This document shows, in pieces, positions 15,554 through 24,329 of a stretch of DNA of 64,000 nt. The translations under genes and the position numbers were made by a program. The stretch's first letter is position 1. Each line of letters begins with the position of its first letter. Below the pieces are notes generated by a model that ran no database searches, had not been told where the DNA came from, and saw only the letters and a list, made by a program, of their open reading frames with translations. The stretch lies in assembly GCF_001884185.1 (NCBI RefSeq), contig NZ_MAOE01000067.1, positions 1 to 64,000 of the forward strand, in the 5' to 3' direction. This DNA comes from Bacillus albus (GTDB lineage Bacteria > Bacillota > Bacilli > Bacillales > Bacillaceae_G).

Positions 15554-16909
15554 ATGGCGAATAAAGTACCGTTTTCGTTCATAGTAGTTATTGGATTAAT
15601 GTTATTTGCACTATTTTTTGGAGCAGGAAATTTAATATTCCCGGCAATGCTCGGTCAATCGGCAGGAGAGAATGTATGGATTGCTAATGCTGGATTTTTA
15701 GTAACGGGTGTCGGATTACCATTACTAGGTGTACTAGCATTTGGTTTTTCGGGTAAAGATGATTTACAGTCATTAGCAAGTCGTGCTCACCCAGTGTTCG
15801 GGATTGTGTTTACAACAGTTTTATACTTAGCGATTGGCCCGTTATTTGCAATACCAAGAACAGGAAATGTTTCTTATGAAATTGGTCTTAAACCGTTTAT
15901 GCCAGAAGGATTAGGTTCTACACCTTTAATTCTTTTCACAATTGTATTCTTTAGCATCACTTGTTTTTTTTCGCTAAATCCTGCGAAAATTGTCGATATT
16001 GTTGGGAAAATCTTAACGCCAATTAAGTTAACTTTCATTGGTATTTTAGTAATCGTTGCTTTTATAAATCCGATTGGAGATATGCAAGCACCAGTGGAAG
16101 CTTATACATCACATGCATTCTTTAAAGGGTTCCAAGAAGGATACTTAACAATGGACACGCTTGCATCATTCGTATTTGGAATCATTATCATTAATGCAAT
16201 TAAAGAAAAAGGTGCGAAAACGAAAACACAGATTATGATCGTTTGTGCAAAAGCGACAATCATTGCAGCATCTATTTTAGCAATTATCTATACAGCTCTT
16301 TCTTATATGGGTGCTTCAAGTGTTGCAAAGCTTGGACATTTAGAGAATGGTGGAGAAGTATTAGCGAAAGTTTCTAACTACTATTTTGGATCATATGGTG
16401 GAGTATTATTAGGATTAATGATTACAGTAGCATGTTTAACAACTAGTGTGGGACTTGTATCAGCATGTTCTTCATTCTTCCATAAGTTATTCCCAAATGT
16501 CCCTTACAAAGCGATTGCCATCACGCTATGTGTATTTAGTGCAATTGTTGCAAACGTAGGATTAACACAATTAATCGCAGTTTCTGTTCCAGTATTAACA
16601 GCAATTTATCCACTAGCAATCGTATTGATTTTCTTAACATTCTTCCATTCATTATTCAAAGGAAGAGCTGAAGTTTATCAAGTGAGCTTAATCGTAACAT
16701 TTATCATCAGCTTATTCGATGGATTAAGTGCAGCTGGAGTTAACATTGAAGTAGTAAGCCGAGTGTTCACTAAATTCCTTCCGATGCAAGAAGTAGGATT
16801 AGGATGGATCTTCCCGGCGATTATCGGTGGATTTATTGGATATGGCATTAGCGTTTTAAAAGCAAAAAATCAAGTTCAACCAGCTAGTGCGAATAAGAAA
16901 ATAGGTTAA
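15554..16909 (+). CDS. brnQ: Branched-chain amino acid carrier BrnQ (LIVCS family)
   Basis: A 451-aa transporter with twelve predicted helices importing Leu, Ile and Val with Na+ or H+. The N-terminus MLFALFFGAGNLIFPAMLGQ and the segment AIGPLFAIPRTGNVSYEIG are hallmark BrnQ motifs. ATG 15554 has GGGGG seven bases upstream; the in-frame TTG at 15536 lacks a site. It is monocistronic with a terminator just downstream. The leader of about 185 bases shows no T-box specifier or CodY box that I could identify with confidence. Confidence 0.93.
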   Translation: MANKVPFSFIVVIGLMLFALFFGAGNLIFPAMLGQSAGENVWIANAGFLVTGVGLPLLGVLAFGFSGKDDLQSLASRAHPVFGIVFTTVLYLAIGPLFAIPRTGNVSYEIGLKPFMPEGLGSTPLILFTIVFFSITCFFSLNPAKIVDIVGKILTPIKLTFIGILVIVAFINPIGDMQAPVEAYTSHAFFKGFQEGYLTMDTLASFVFGIIIINAIKEKGAKTKTQIMIVCAKATIIAASILAIIYTALSYMGASSVAKLGHLENGGEVLAKVSNYYFGSYGGVLLGLMITVACLTTSVGLVSACSSFFHKLFPNVPYKAIAITLCVFSAIVANVGLTQLIAVSVPVLTAIYPLAIVLIFLTFFHSLFKGRAEVYQVSLIVTFIISLFDGLSAAGVNIEVVSRVFTKFLPMQEVGLGWIFPAIIGGFIGYGISVLKAKNQVQPASANKKIG

Positions 16910-16911
16910 AT

Positions 16912-16946
16912 AAAAAAGTTATAGAACTTGTTTCTATAACTTTTTT
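16912..16946 (+). terminator. brnQ terminator
   Basis: A perfect 15-bp stem AAAAAAGTTATAGAA/TTCTATAACTTTTTT with a 5-base loop. Confidence 0.92.
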
Positions 16947-16992
16947 TGTTACTATTAATAATGAAAGAAAATAAAGTAGTAGGGGAAATAAA

Positions 16993-17412
16993 ATGAAAAA
17001 AACAATTGATCATATCGGCATTGCAGTTCGAGATATAGATAGTACGATACGTTTTTATGAAAAGGTGTTGTTAGGAACTTTAATAGATCGTTACGTAAGT
17101 GAAGCTCCTGGTGTTGAAAGCGAAGTAGCCATTCTTGAAGTGGATGGAGATAGAATTGAATTACTGGCGCCTACGAATAATACGACATCTCCAATAGCAC
17201 GCTTTATTAAACAAAAAGGTAAAGGTGTTCATCACGTTGCATATCGTGTCGATGATTTAGATGTAGCCCTAGAAGAGTTAAAAGAACAAGGTATTCGAAC
17301 GTTAGAGCATACACTTCGAATGAATAAGCACGGTAGAAGATTAATTTATCTTAATCCAGCGGATACAGAGGGAACAATCATTGAGTATTGTGATTATCCG
17401 GAAGAGAAATAA
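16993..17412 (+). CDS. VOC protein, methylmalonyl-CoA epimerase-like
   Basis: A 139-aa vicinal-oxygen-chelate protein of two beta-alpha-beta-beta-beta modules. Metal ligands fit the family: His in IDHIGIAV, Glu in VDGDRIELL, His in KGVHHVAYRV and Glu in GTIIEYCD. It would interconvert (2R)- and (2S)-methylmalonyl-CoA in propionate metabolism. No mutase or carboxylase gene adjoins, so the substrate rests on sequence alone; other VOC lyases are possible. RBS TAGGGG precedes ATG 16993. Confidence 0.8.
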   Translation: MKKTIDHIGIAVRDIDSTIRFYEKVLLGTLIDRYVSEAPGVESEVAILEVDGDRIELLAPTNNTTSPIARFIKQKGKGVHHVAYRVDDLDVALEELKEQGIRTLEHTLRMNKHGRRLIYLNPADTEGTIIEYCDYPEEK

Positions 17413-17431
17413 AGAAATTTTATGATGTAAG

Positions 17432-17466
17432 AAGGGTATTGCGTAATAACGTAATACCTTTTTTAT
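17432..17466 (+). terminator. Terminator after the epimerase-like gene
   Basis: AAGGGTATTGCG pairs with CGTAATACCTTT with G-T wobbles, followed by a T-run. Confidence 0.75.
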
Positions 17467-17742
17467 TTATGTATTTCACACTTTCTTCACAAATGATTCA
17501 CGATAACTTTTCTTCTTCAGGAACTTACATAAATATATTTTATGATATAATAACAATCGGCTTTAAAAATGTAAGTTGTATCTGTGAAGGTAGTTACTAT
17601 TGTATTGGAAGTTTAGAGGTGAGGGAGAAATAAAGAGTTATATTGTATAGAAATTTATATTTAATCAGGTTAATATTTAGCCTGGAATTTGAACTTGGGA
17701 AGTTAAAGGAATGAATATAGTGATTTAGAAGAAAGAAGTGAA
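17467..17742. other. Leader region of ycnJI
   Basis: A TATAAT at 17546-17551 with CTTACA (17524-17529) 16 bases upstream is a possible promoter, which would give a leader of about 190 bases. A ribosome-site-like GAGGTGAGGGAG near 17619 is not followed by a useful frame. No copper operator was recognised. Confidence 0.35.
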
Positions 17743-19392
17743 ATGAGAGTGAAAGTAATGAGAAAGTTAGGGGCATGGTTATTAATTGCATGTGTGCTTA
17801 TTATATTGATACCAAAAAGTGCATCTGCTCATGCGTACATTGTGAAATCAAACCCTGCTGAAAATGAAACACTGAAGAAAGCACCAGCTGTTGTGAAAAT
17901 TGAATTCGATGAGGAGATACAAATTTCGCATTTTAATACATTGTTTGTAAGAGATACATCAGGTACAAGAGTAGATTTAAAAGATGCTCATATTGATAAG
18001 AAAAATAAAAAATTATTAGAAGCAGGGTTGAAAGAAAACTTAAAAAACGGACTCTATTCTATTCAGTGGAAAGTGATTTCTGCTGATGGGCATCCTATTC
18101 AAGGGGTTATTCCGTTCCGAATTGGGGAAGCAGAAGCTGGAGCAGACGATATACAAGTAGAAGAGATGGGGTATGTTCCGCAAATAGATATGATTATGGA
18201 ACGTGGAGTTTTATATACAAGTTTCTCCCTATTTATAGGAGTTCTATTCTTTAATCTTATTATGTATAAAGGGAACGCAACCTCGGTTCGATCAAGAAGT
18301 AAAAAAATAATATGGATTTCATTAATTGGCATATTCATTAGTTTACTATTCAATCTACCATTGCAAGCGAAAATAAATGCTGATGTTTCATGGCTAGAAG
18401 CATTCGATCCTTTACTATTAAAAGAAACGTTACAGCTTTCTGTTTTTGGATATGTATGGATTACCCAAATGGTTCTTATTAGTTTGCTTATAATTGTTAC
18501 GTATTTTGCGATGAAGTGTGAGAAGTTTTCATCGTTTAAAGTATGGAGTATTCCAATAGTATTGTTTATTGGGATCCTTGTTATGAAAGCATTTAATAGT
18601 CACGCATATGGTTTAAAGTTTAAAGAGATTGCTGTCGTTATGGATTTTCTACATTTATTCGCAGCTTCATTATGGATTGGTGGTATATCATCTATTATTC
18701 TTCTTTTACGTAAAGAGGATGACAAGTGGAGTAAGTATTGGGATATGATTAAGCGTTTTTCACCGTGGGCAACAGGTGCTGTCATTGTGATTTTCATAAC
18801 AGGTCTTTTTAACAGTACATTCTTTATTCCAACAATCCACTCGTTATTTGATACGAAGTATGGATTAGCTTTATTAGCAAAGATACTTTTATTCATTTTC
18901 ATGGGGATATTGGGAATTGTTCATTATGTAAAAGGGAAAATGAGAGCGCAGCAAGGATTAGGCGCTACGGTGAAAATAGAGTTTATCATTGGAATCATCA
19001 TTTTCATAATCGTAGCTTTTATGACAAACGTACAAACACCGCCGATGCCTCCAACTGGACCTTTTACAGAGAGTAAACAATTAGATAATGGATATGAACT
19101 TACTTTACATGTAAGTCCTAATAAAGTAGGACAAAATACATTCCATATTACTTTAAAGGATGAGAACGGACAACCTGTTACCGATATGGAGCAAATTATT
19201 TTAACTACCCAATCATTAGATATGAATATGGGAAAAGGTTCATTTAAAGTTTCCGCTGTTTCACCAGGAGAATATGAAGCGGAAGGTATGTATATTAACA
19301 TGACAGGAAACTGGAATATACAAGTGCACGGATTAACCAAATCTCTTGATAGCTTTGATACGGATTATAAATTTATAGTAGGCGGCAGATAA
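17743..19392 (+). CDS. ycnJ: CopC-CopD fusion copper transport protein
   Basis: A 549-aa protein. The signal peptide ends ...SASA and cleavage leaves His-30 as the mature N-terminus (HAYIVKSNPAENE), the CopC Cu(II) ligand. The CopC domain (30-145) has SADGHPIQG with a second ligand His. The CopD domain (about 165-430) has eight helices and motifs FNSHAYG and FLHLFAASLWIGG with conserved His. A C-terminal YtkA-like extracellular domain follows. B. subtilis YcnJ imports copper under limitation. Here a YcnK repressor gene is absent from the adjacent DNA. ATG 17743 or 17758 are both possible starts. Confidence 0.9.
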   Translation: MRVKVMRKLGAWLLIACVLIILIPKSASAHAYIVKSNPAENETLKKAPAVVKIEFDEEIQISHFNTLFVRDTSGTRVDLKDAHIDKKNKKLLEAGLKENLKNGLYSIQWKVISADGHPIQGVIPFRIGEAEAGADDIQVEEMGYVPQIDMIMERGVLYTSFSLFIGVLFFNLIMYKGNATSVRSRSKKIIWISLIGIFISLLFNLPLQAKINADVSWLEAFDPLLLKETLQLSVFGYVWITQMVLISLLIIVTYFAMKCEKFSSFKVWSIPIVLFIGILVMKAFNSHAYGLKFKEIAVVMDFLHLFAASLWIGGISSIILLLRKEDDKWSKYWDMIKRFSPWATGAVIVIFITGLFNSTFFIPTIHSLFDTKYGLALLAKILLFIFMGILGIVHYVKGKMRAQQGLGATVKIEFIIGIIIFIIVAFMTNVQTPPMPPTGPFTESKQLDNGYELTLHVSPNKVGQNTFHITLKDENGQPVTDMEQIILTTQSLDMNMGKGSFKVSAVSPGEYEAEGMYINMTGNWNIQVHGLTKSLDSFDTDYKFIVGGR

Positions 19393-19426
19393 AGAGAAGG
19401 TATAAATAAAAAGGAGCTAATAGAAA

Positions 19427-20047
19427 ATGAAACGTATAAAAAAAATTGGCACAACAATGATCGCAATAATTATTGCAATGGGAATTTTTTCGTTACCTGT
19501 TAGTGCGCACGTTACTGTAAAGCCAGCAACTTCTGACGTCGGTTCTTGGGAGACTTACACGATAAAAGTACCAGTTGAAAAGAATGTAGCAACAACAAAA
19601 GTTATACTGAAAATACCGTCTGGAGTGGAGTTCCAACAGTATGAACCAGTGCCAGGATGGAAAGTGGAAGAGCAAAAAGATAACACTGGAAAAGTGAAAA
19701 CTGTATTATGGGAAGCAACGGGAGAAGGGATTTTACCTGGTCAGTTCCAGCGATTTACTTTCGTCGCTAAAAATCCGGATAAAGAACAAAAAATAGCTTG
19801 GGATGCATATCAACAATATAAAGACGGACAAATTGTTGAATGGACAGGCGATGAAAAAGCTGAAAAACCACATTCACTTACTACAATTGCAAAAGGTACG
19901 TCATTAACAGGAGAACATGGTGAAGTGTCTAATGTAGAAAAGAATGAAGGTACTAGTAATATGCAATTGATAGCAATTGCCCTATCTATTTTGGCGATTG
20001 TATCGTCGGTAGGGGCGTGTGTTTTTGTAGTGCGCCGTAAAAGATAA
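19427..20047 (+). CDS. ycnI: YcnI-type copper-binding membrane-anchored protein (DUF1775)
   Basis: A 206-aa protein. The signal peptide ends PVSA and cleavage leaves His-28 (HVTVKPATSDVGSWETY), the single-histidine copper ligand known for DUF1775. A cupin-like beta domain spans about 28-155. The anchor helix at 178-199 is followed by VRRKR, so the domain faces outward. It lies 34 bases after ycnJ with a strong GGAG site and shares its transcript. It probably delivers Cu(II) to the YcnJ CopC domain; this is inferred from the B. subtilis pair. Confidence 0.88.
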   Translation: MKRIKKIGTTMIAIIIAMGIFSLPVSAHVTVKPATSDVGSWETYTIKVPVEKNVATTKVILKIPSGVEFQQYEPVPGWKVEEQKDNTGKVKTVLWEATGEGILPGQFQRFTFVAKNPDKEQKIAWDAYQQYKDGQIVEWTGDEKAEKPHSLTTIAKGTSLTGEHGEVSNVEKNEGTSNMQLIAIALSILAIVSSVGACVFVVRRKR

Positions 20048-20056
20048 GCAAGATTG

Positions 20057-20088
20057 AAAGGTCTCGTCGTAAATAATGAGACCTTTTT
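20057..20088 (+). terminator. ycnJI terminator
   Basis: A 9-bp stem AAAGGTCTC/GAGACCTTT with a 12-base loop and a T-run. Confidence 0.8.
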
Positions 20089-20170
20089 TATTACGTCTAT
20101 GGATTAGTAAGAATGAGGATAGTGGCACTATTATAGTCACTATATAACGAAATTTATTAATGCATGGAAA

Positions 20171-20947
20171 TTAATTGACGATTATTAAGTCTTCCGGCAA
20201 AATATCATGTTCGAGCCAGTTTTCAATTAAAGTATTAAATAGTATAGGATTTGCCAAAGAGATTCCATGACCAATTTCAGGAATGATAATACCTGTACAA
20301 TTCGTATTACTTTCAAGGATTTCATTCATCGAGTCTTTCATAATTCTTTTTTCTTTGTCTCCAACAGTTACTAATATATTACTACTAGCATCCTTGAAAC
20401 CTTTTGGTATTGTAAACGACATATTTTCTTCTGATATCCTTACAAATGTATTTTTACTTATTTGACAACTGTCATGATAATAGTTATCAAATTGTGTTTC
20501 ATCTATGTACATTGATTTTGCTTGTATTTTGGAAAATGTCTTACTATTTACTAGGAAGTAGGTTAAGCTAAGGGAGCTTAATAATGTTTTAGCGAAAGGA
20601 ATTGGCTTAACTAATGCGCTATTTACCATAGCATATTGAATTAAGTTTGGTTTCATGCTGAGCATGGCAATTAATACTTGCGCGCCTAACGAAAAACCAA
20701 TTACTATTACAGTTTTACTTTGTCCTTTTTCTTCAATTAGTTCAATGATTTTTTCAGCACTAAAGTTTATTGAGAAATGATCGTTACTTCTGTTTTTTCC
20801 TTGCTCGGGTAAATCAGGAACAAGGCAGTGAAAGTTTGTAAAATGTTTAATTTGTTTGTCCCACATCCATCCACTGACTCCACCCCCATGAATAAAAACC
20901 ATAAGTGGAGAGCTTGAATCTCCAAATTCTTTATACTGTAAAACCAT
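20171..20947 (-). CDS. Alpha/beta hydrolase
   Basis: A 258-aa cytoplasmic hydrolase. The oxyanion-hole motif is VFIHGGGVSGWMW, the nucleophile elbow GFSLGAQ (Ser about 96), a likely acid Asp in VTVGDKEKR and the catalytic His in PEIGHGISL. The lid region (about 120-175) is unusual and rich in Ser, Lys and Tyr. Substrate cannot be predicted. AGGGGG lies seven bases before ATG 20947. It stands alone. Confidence 0.8.
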   Translation of the reverse strand: MVLQYKEFGDSSSPLMVFIHGGGVSGWMWDKQIKHFTNFHCLVPDLPEQGKNRSNDHFSINFSAEKIIELIEEKGQSKTVIVIGFSLGAQVLIAMLSMKPNLIQYAMVNSALVKPIPFAKTLLSSLSLTYFLVNSKTFSKIQAKSMYIDETQFDNYYHDSCQISKNTFVRISEENMSFTIPKGFKDASSNILVTVGDKEKRIMKDSMNEILESNTNCTGIIIPEIGHGISLANPILFNTLIENWLEHDILPEDLIIVN

Positions 20948-21091
20948 ATAATTCCCCCTTATGATTAGATTGTTAGTTCATCCATGTATAGTAGAAATAA
21001 CATTCTTACTACTTAAGTATCATCATACAATAAAAAAGAAAAAATTTCCTTTTAATAAAATTCTCCGTAACTGTACTGATAAAAGGATGAA

Positions 21092-21118
21092 AAAGAGCCT
21101 ACAAACAGTAGGCTCTTT
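21092..21118 (-). terminator. Terminator of the EamA transporter gene
   Basis: A perfect 11-bp stem AAAGAGCCTAC/GTAGGCTCTTT. On the minus strand it is followed by a T-rich tail. Confidence 0.75.
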
Positions 21119-21125
21119 CCCATAT

Positions 21126-22031
21126 TTATTTCACTTCAACCTGTTGCCTTACAGCAAGTGTTTTCGGCTTTATATTTACGAACCAAATACTCACCACAAT
21201 AAATAATAGTCCGATGAATAAGCTAATCGTAATGGCTTCATGTAAGAAAATTGAGCTTACAATAATAGCGATTAGTGGAATAAGAAATGTATAAGCCCCA
21301 ACTTTACTTGCTTCACCAGCTCCAACAAGAGTAAAGTATGCAAGCCATCCCATTGCAATAACAAAGAATGAAATAAAGAGTAGTACGCTAACAAATGGTA
21401 TACTCCAAGCGATACTAGACCAGCTTTCAAACTCTGATCCAAATCCAATTAAGCAGAATCCGCCAATAATAAGCTGCAGTGTTACCATCCAAATAGCATT
21501 AACACGGTGACCAGTCTTCTTAATAAATACTGTGCCAAGTGCCCAGCCAATCGCGCATCCTAATGCGAGAAGGATTCCGATAATAGAAATATGTCCCGTT
21601 AAACTACTAGAGCTAATCACACCTACGCCAATAAATCCGAGAACAAGCCCGAAAATTTTTAAGCCGTACATAGATTCTTCAAGCCAAATCCATGAGAAAA
21701 TACCTAGTAAAACAGGTTGTAGAAATACAATGGCGGAAAATAATCCAGCAGGCATATATTGAAGACCTACAGTTTGTAATCCGTAAAATATAATGATGTT
21801 AAGTAAAGAAGAAATAACGTATAAATGCCAAGTTTCTTTTAAGTGTAACTCTTTGTATTTCGGTAATGCGAACAGGAGTAAAATGAATCCTCCAATTAAA
21901 GTTCGAACGCCTGCAAATAAAACGGGTGGTGTATAATGCAGGGCAAACTTAGATAAAGGCCAATTGATTCCCCACATGAAAACGAGAAAGGTAAGGATGA
22001 TGGCCGTCTTAGTTCGAGAAAGCTGTGTCAC
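21126..22031 (-). CDS. EamA/DMT-family transporter
   Basis: A 301-aa membrane protein with ten helices formed by two EamA repeats (about 8-140 and 150-290). The opening FLVFMWGINWPLSKFAL and the second-repeat opening LGCAIGWALGTVFIKK are typical. It is likely an exporter of amino acids or small metabolites. The GTG start at 22031 is backed by AAGGAGG seven bases upstream. It is divergent from a LysR gene 97 bases away, which is the likely regulator. Confidence 0.85.
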   Translation of the reverse strand: MTQLSRTKTAIILTFLVFMWGINWPLSKFALHYTPPVLFAGVRTLIGGFILLLFALPKYKELHLKETWHLYVISSLLNIIIFYGLQTVGLQYMPAGLFSAIVFLQPVLLGIFSWIWLEESMYGLKIFGLVLGFIGVGVISSSSLTGHISIIGILLALGCAIGWALGTVFIKKTGHRVNAIWMVTLQLIIGGFCLIGFGSEFESWSSIAWSIPFVSVLLFISFFVIAMGWLAYFTLVGAGEASKVGAYTFLIPLIAIIVSSIFLHEAITISLFIGLLFIVVSIWFVNIKPKTLAVRQQVEVK

Positions 22032-22128
22032 GGTAAGACCTCCTTGTTGTTATTCATTTCACTATGATATGATATCGACTGTAATAAATAAAATGAATCT
22101 TTTTTATAAGGAGTATAAGTGATTAGTT

Positions 22129-22998
22129 ATGACCATTACACAACTGCAAGTATTAATAAAAACTGTTGAGTTAAGTAGTTTTACGAAGGCGGCTCGGGTG
22201 TTAAATATGACGCAGCCAGCAGTCAGTCATGCCATTTCAAGTATTGAGTCAGAGTTAGGAGTTACTATTCTTATACGTGATAAACGAAAAGGGCTAATCG
22301 TTACGGATGTAGGAAACAGAATTCTTGTACATATTAGAGAGATTTTGAACGGTGTAGAGAAGATTGAACAAGAAGTTGCGATGGAGAAAGGGCACGAAGT
22401 GGGGACGATTCGAATTGGGAGTTTTCCGAGTGCTTCTGCACATTTCTTACCGAAAATGATAAACCATTTTAAGGAGAAGTATCCGAACTTAGAGGTCGTT
22501 CTTTGTGAAGGAACGATTCAAGAAGTTGAAGATTGGTTAGTATCGAGGGTTGTTGATATAGGAATTGTTATTTTACCTAATAAAGAGATGGAGATTGTTC
22601 CGTTAACGAAGGGGAAAATGGTTGTTATCTTAAGAGATAATCATCCTCTTTGTAAGAAGGACTCTATTACAATTAGTGATTTAGAGAATGAACCAATCAT
22701 ATTATGTAAGGGCGGATATGAACCACCCATTATCGATATGTTTAAACAAGCTAACGTACCAATTCGGGTTGAGTATGTAATATCAACCGTTACTACAGCT
22801 TTAAATATGATTCAAGAAGGGCTAGGTATTGCAATATTAGCTGAATTATCTTTAACGAATTTACCACAGAATGTGCAAACGAGAGAATTGGAACCACAAG
22901 TATGGAGAGAAATTGCTTTAGCTGTTCCTTCATTAAAGGATTCTTCAATCGCTGTGCAGCTATTTATAGAAGAGTTTCAAGCGCTATTTGCAGAGTAA
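22129..22998 (+). CDS. LysR-family regulator
   Basis: A 289-aa protein. The N-terminal winged helix has the LysR signature FTKAARVLNMTQPAVSHAISSIESELG (spans residues 17-43), and residues about 90-285 form the effector-binding periplasmic-binding-like domain. It probably controls the divergent EamA transporter gene. The nearest AAGGAG (22108-22113) is 15 bases from ATG 22129, longer than usual, and no better in-frame start exists. The effector is unknown. Confidence 0.88.
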   Translation: MTITQLQVLIKTVELSSFTKAARVLNMTQPAVSHAISSIESELGVTILIRDKRKGLIVTDVGNRILVHIREILNGVEKIEQEVAMEKGHEVGTIRIGSFPSASAHFLPKMINHFKEKYPNLEVVLCEGTIQEVEDWLVSRVVDIGIVILPNKEMEIVPLTKGKMVVILRDNHPLCKKDSITISDLENEPIILCKGGYEPPIIDMFKQANVPIRVEYVISTVTTALNMIQEGLGIAILAELSLTNLPQNVQTRELEPQVWREIALAVPSLKDSSIAVQLFIEEFQALFAE

Positions 22999-23036
22999 AA
23001 AGAGGTGTCTCATATATATTAATGGGACACTTTTTA
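22996..23036 (+). terminator. Terminator after the lysR gene
   Basis: AAAAAGAGGTGTCTCAT pairs with ATGGGACACTTTTT through small bulges, followed by T-rich DNA. Confidence 0.65.
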
Positions 23037-23065
23037 ATTTGCTTATAAAAAATCTATGAAAAGGA

Positions 23066-23101
23066 TTGACTTATCCATTCGTTGTAACTATAATGATTAC
23101 A
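23066..23101 (+). promoter_or_regulatory. Rrf2-gene promoter with operator copy 1
   Basis: TTGACT (23066-23071), a 17-base spacer and TATAAT (23089-23094) form a near-perfect SigA promoter. The dyad TGTAACTATAATGATTACA (23083-23101) covers the -10 box. The same 19-bp site, with two changes, recurs before the FrnE gene, indicating autoregulation. Confidence 0.75.
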
Positions 23102-23118
23102 TCGAGGTGATGATCACG

Positions 23119-23550
23119 ATGAAAATTAGTAGCCGCTTTTCTATAGCTGTTCATATTTTATCTATTTTGAAAAACAATCCATCTTCACTTTGTACTTCAG
23201 ACTATATGGCTGAAAGTGTAAACACAAATCCAGTAGTCATTCGCAAAATGATGTCGTACTTGAAACAAGCGGGTTTTGTATATGTAAATCGCGGTCCAGG
23301 TGGTGCGGGGTTATTAAAGAATTTACATGAAATCACATTGTTAGATGTGTATCATGCAGTGAATGTAGTGGAAGAAGACAAGCTATTTCATATTCACGAG
23401 CAACCAAATCCAGATTGTCCAATTGGAGCGAATATTCAAGCCGTATTAGAAGTTATATTAATACAAGCGCAATCTGCGATGGAGGAAGTTTTGAGAAATA
23501 TTACGATGGGGCAGTTGTTTGAAACTTTGCAAGAAAAAATGAATGCTTAA
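23119..23550 (+). CDS. Rrf2-family transcriptional regulator
   Basis: A 143-aa winged-helix protein beginning MKISSRFSIAVHILSIL. The recognition helix is in NTNPVVIRKMMSYLKQAG and the wing in VNRGPGGAGLLK. The usual three-Cys Fe-S cluster of IscR/NsrR is missing. Only Cys in SSLCTSD and NPDCPIG remain, so it resembles YwnA-type Rrf2 repressors that may sense thiol stress. ATG 23119 has GAGGTG nine bases upstream; ATG 23110 is too close to it. It probably represses itself and the following FrnE gene. Confidence 0.85.
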   Translation: MKISSRFSIAVHILSILKNNPSSLCTSDYMAESVNTNPVVIRKMMSYLKQAGFVYVNRGPGGAGLLKNLHEITLLDVYHAVNVVEEDKLFHIHEQPNPDCPIGANIQAVLEVILIQAQSAMEEVLRNITMGQLFETLQEKMNA

Positions 23551-23577
23551 ATCATATTTATATTTTTTTATTATTAA

Positions 23578-23596
23578 TGTAACTATCTTGATTACA
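23578..23596 (+). promoter_or_regulatory. Operator copy 2 before the FrnE gene
   Basis: TGTAACTATCTTGATTACA matches 17 of 19 bases of the site at 23083-23101, with the same TGTAA/TTACA half-sites. It lies 26 bases before ATG 23622, so a bound repressor would block the FrnE promoter or leader. Confidence 0.7.
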
Positions 23597-23621
23597 ACTA
23601 TGAAGGTAAGGTGTAAAAGTT

Positions 23622-24272
23622 ATGACTGTAAAAATGAAAGTATACTCAGATTTTATATGTCCATTTTGTTTTTTAGCAAAAGGTCCATTAGATGAAGTAG
23701 CGAAAGAGAAAGATGTAGAAATTGAATGGATGCCATTTGAATTACGTCCAAGCCCATATTCAAAAATAGATCCATGGAATGAGCCAGAAAAATTAGGCTC
23801 ATGGGATGCTTTCATTCTTCCAACTGCGAAGAAGTTAGGAATCGATATGCGTTTGCCGCGTGTTTCTCCGCATCCATATACACATTTAGCTTTTGAAGGA
23901 TGTCAATTTGCGAAAGAACGTGGACTTGGAAATGAGTATCATCACCGCGTATTCACAGCATTTTTCCAAGAAGAGCAAAACATTGAAGATATTGATGTTT
24001 TAACAAAATTAGCAGTAGAAGTAGGTCTTCCTGAAGCCGAATTTAAAGATGCTTTAGTAACTCGTAAATATAAAGAAAAGCATGAAGAAGCAATTCAGCA
24101 CGCATATGATGAAGCGAATATTATGGCTGTTCCAACTGTCATGATTGGAGATGAAGTCATTCAAGGACTTGCTAGTAAAGAAACGCTACAAAGAGTAATT
24201 GATAAAGAAATTGAAAAGGAAAAAACAAATTCATTTGAAGGTATGCAGTGTAATACAGATGGATATTGCTAA
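23622..24272 (+). CDS. DsbA-family oxidoreductase, FrnE-like
   Basis: A 216-aa cytoplasmic thioredoxin-fold protein with the redox motif DFICPFCFLAKG near residues 10-20 and the cis-Pro loop IMAVPTVMIGD near 170. The middle is an all-helical insertion. The C-terminus ends in a second Cys pair, MQCNTDGYC, as in stress-linked FrnE proteins where such cysteines cooperate. It would act in disulfide exchange or isomerisation. No signal peptide. It shares an operator with the Rrf2 gene and is followed by a nitroreductase gene. Confidence 0.88.
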   Translation: MTVKMKVYSDFICPFCFLAKGPLDEVAKEKDVEIEWMPFELRPSPYSKIDPWNEPEKLGSWDAFILPTAKKLGIDMRLPRVSPHPYTHLAFEGCQFAKERGLGNEYHHRVFTAFFQEEQNIEDIDVLTKLAVEVGLPEAEFKDALVTRKYKEKHEEAIQHAYDEANIMAVPTVMIGDEVIQGLASKETLQRVIDKEIEKEKTNSFEGMQCNTDGYC

Positions 24273-24329
24273 TTCGCTTGTTATGAAATAACAAAATAAA
24301 TTATAAAACAAATATTTGGAGGAATGAAC

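Noticed and set aside
17439-17633. 64-codon frame in the ycnJ leader
   Set aside because: No ribosome site and it starts inside the preceding terminator.
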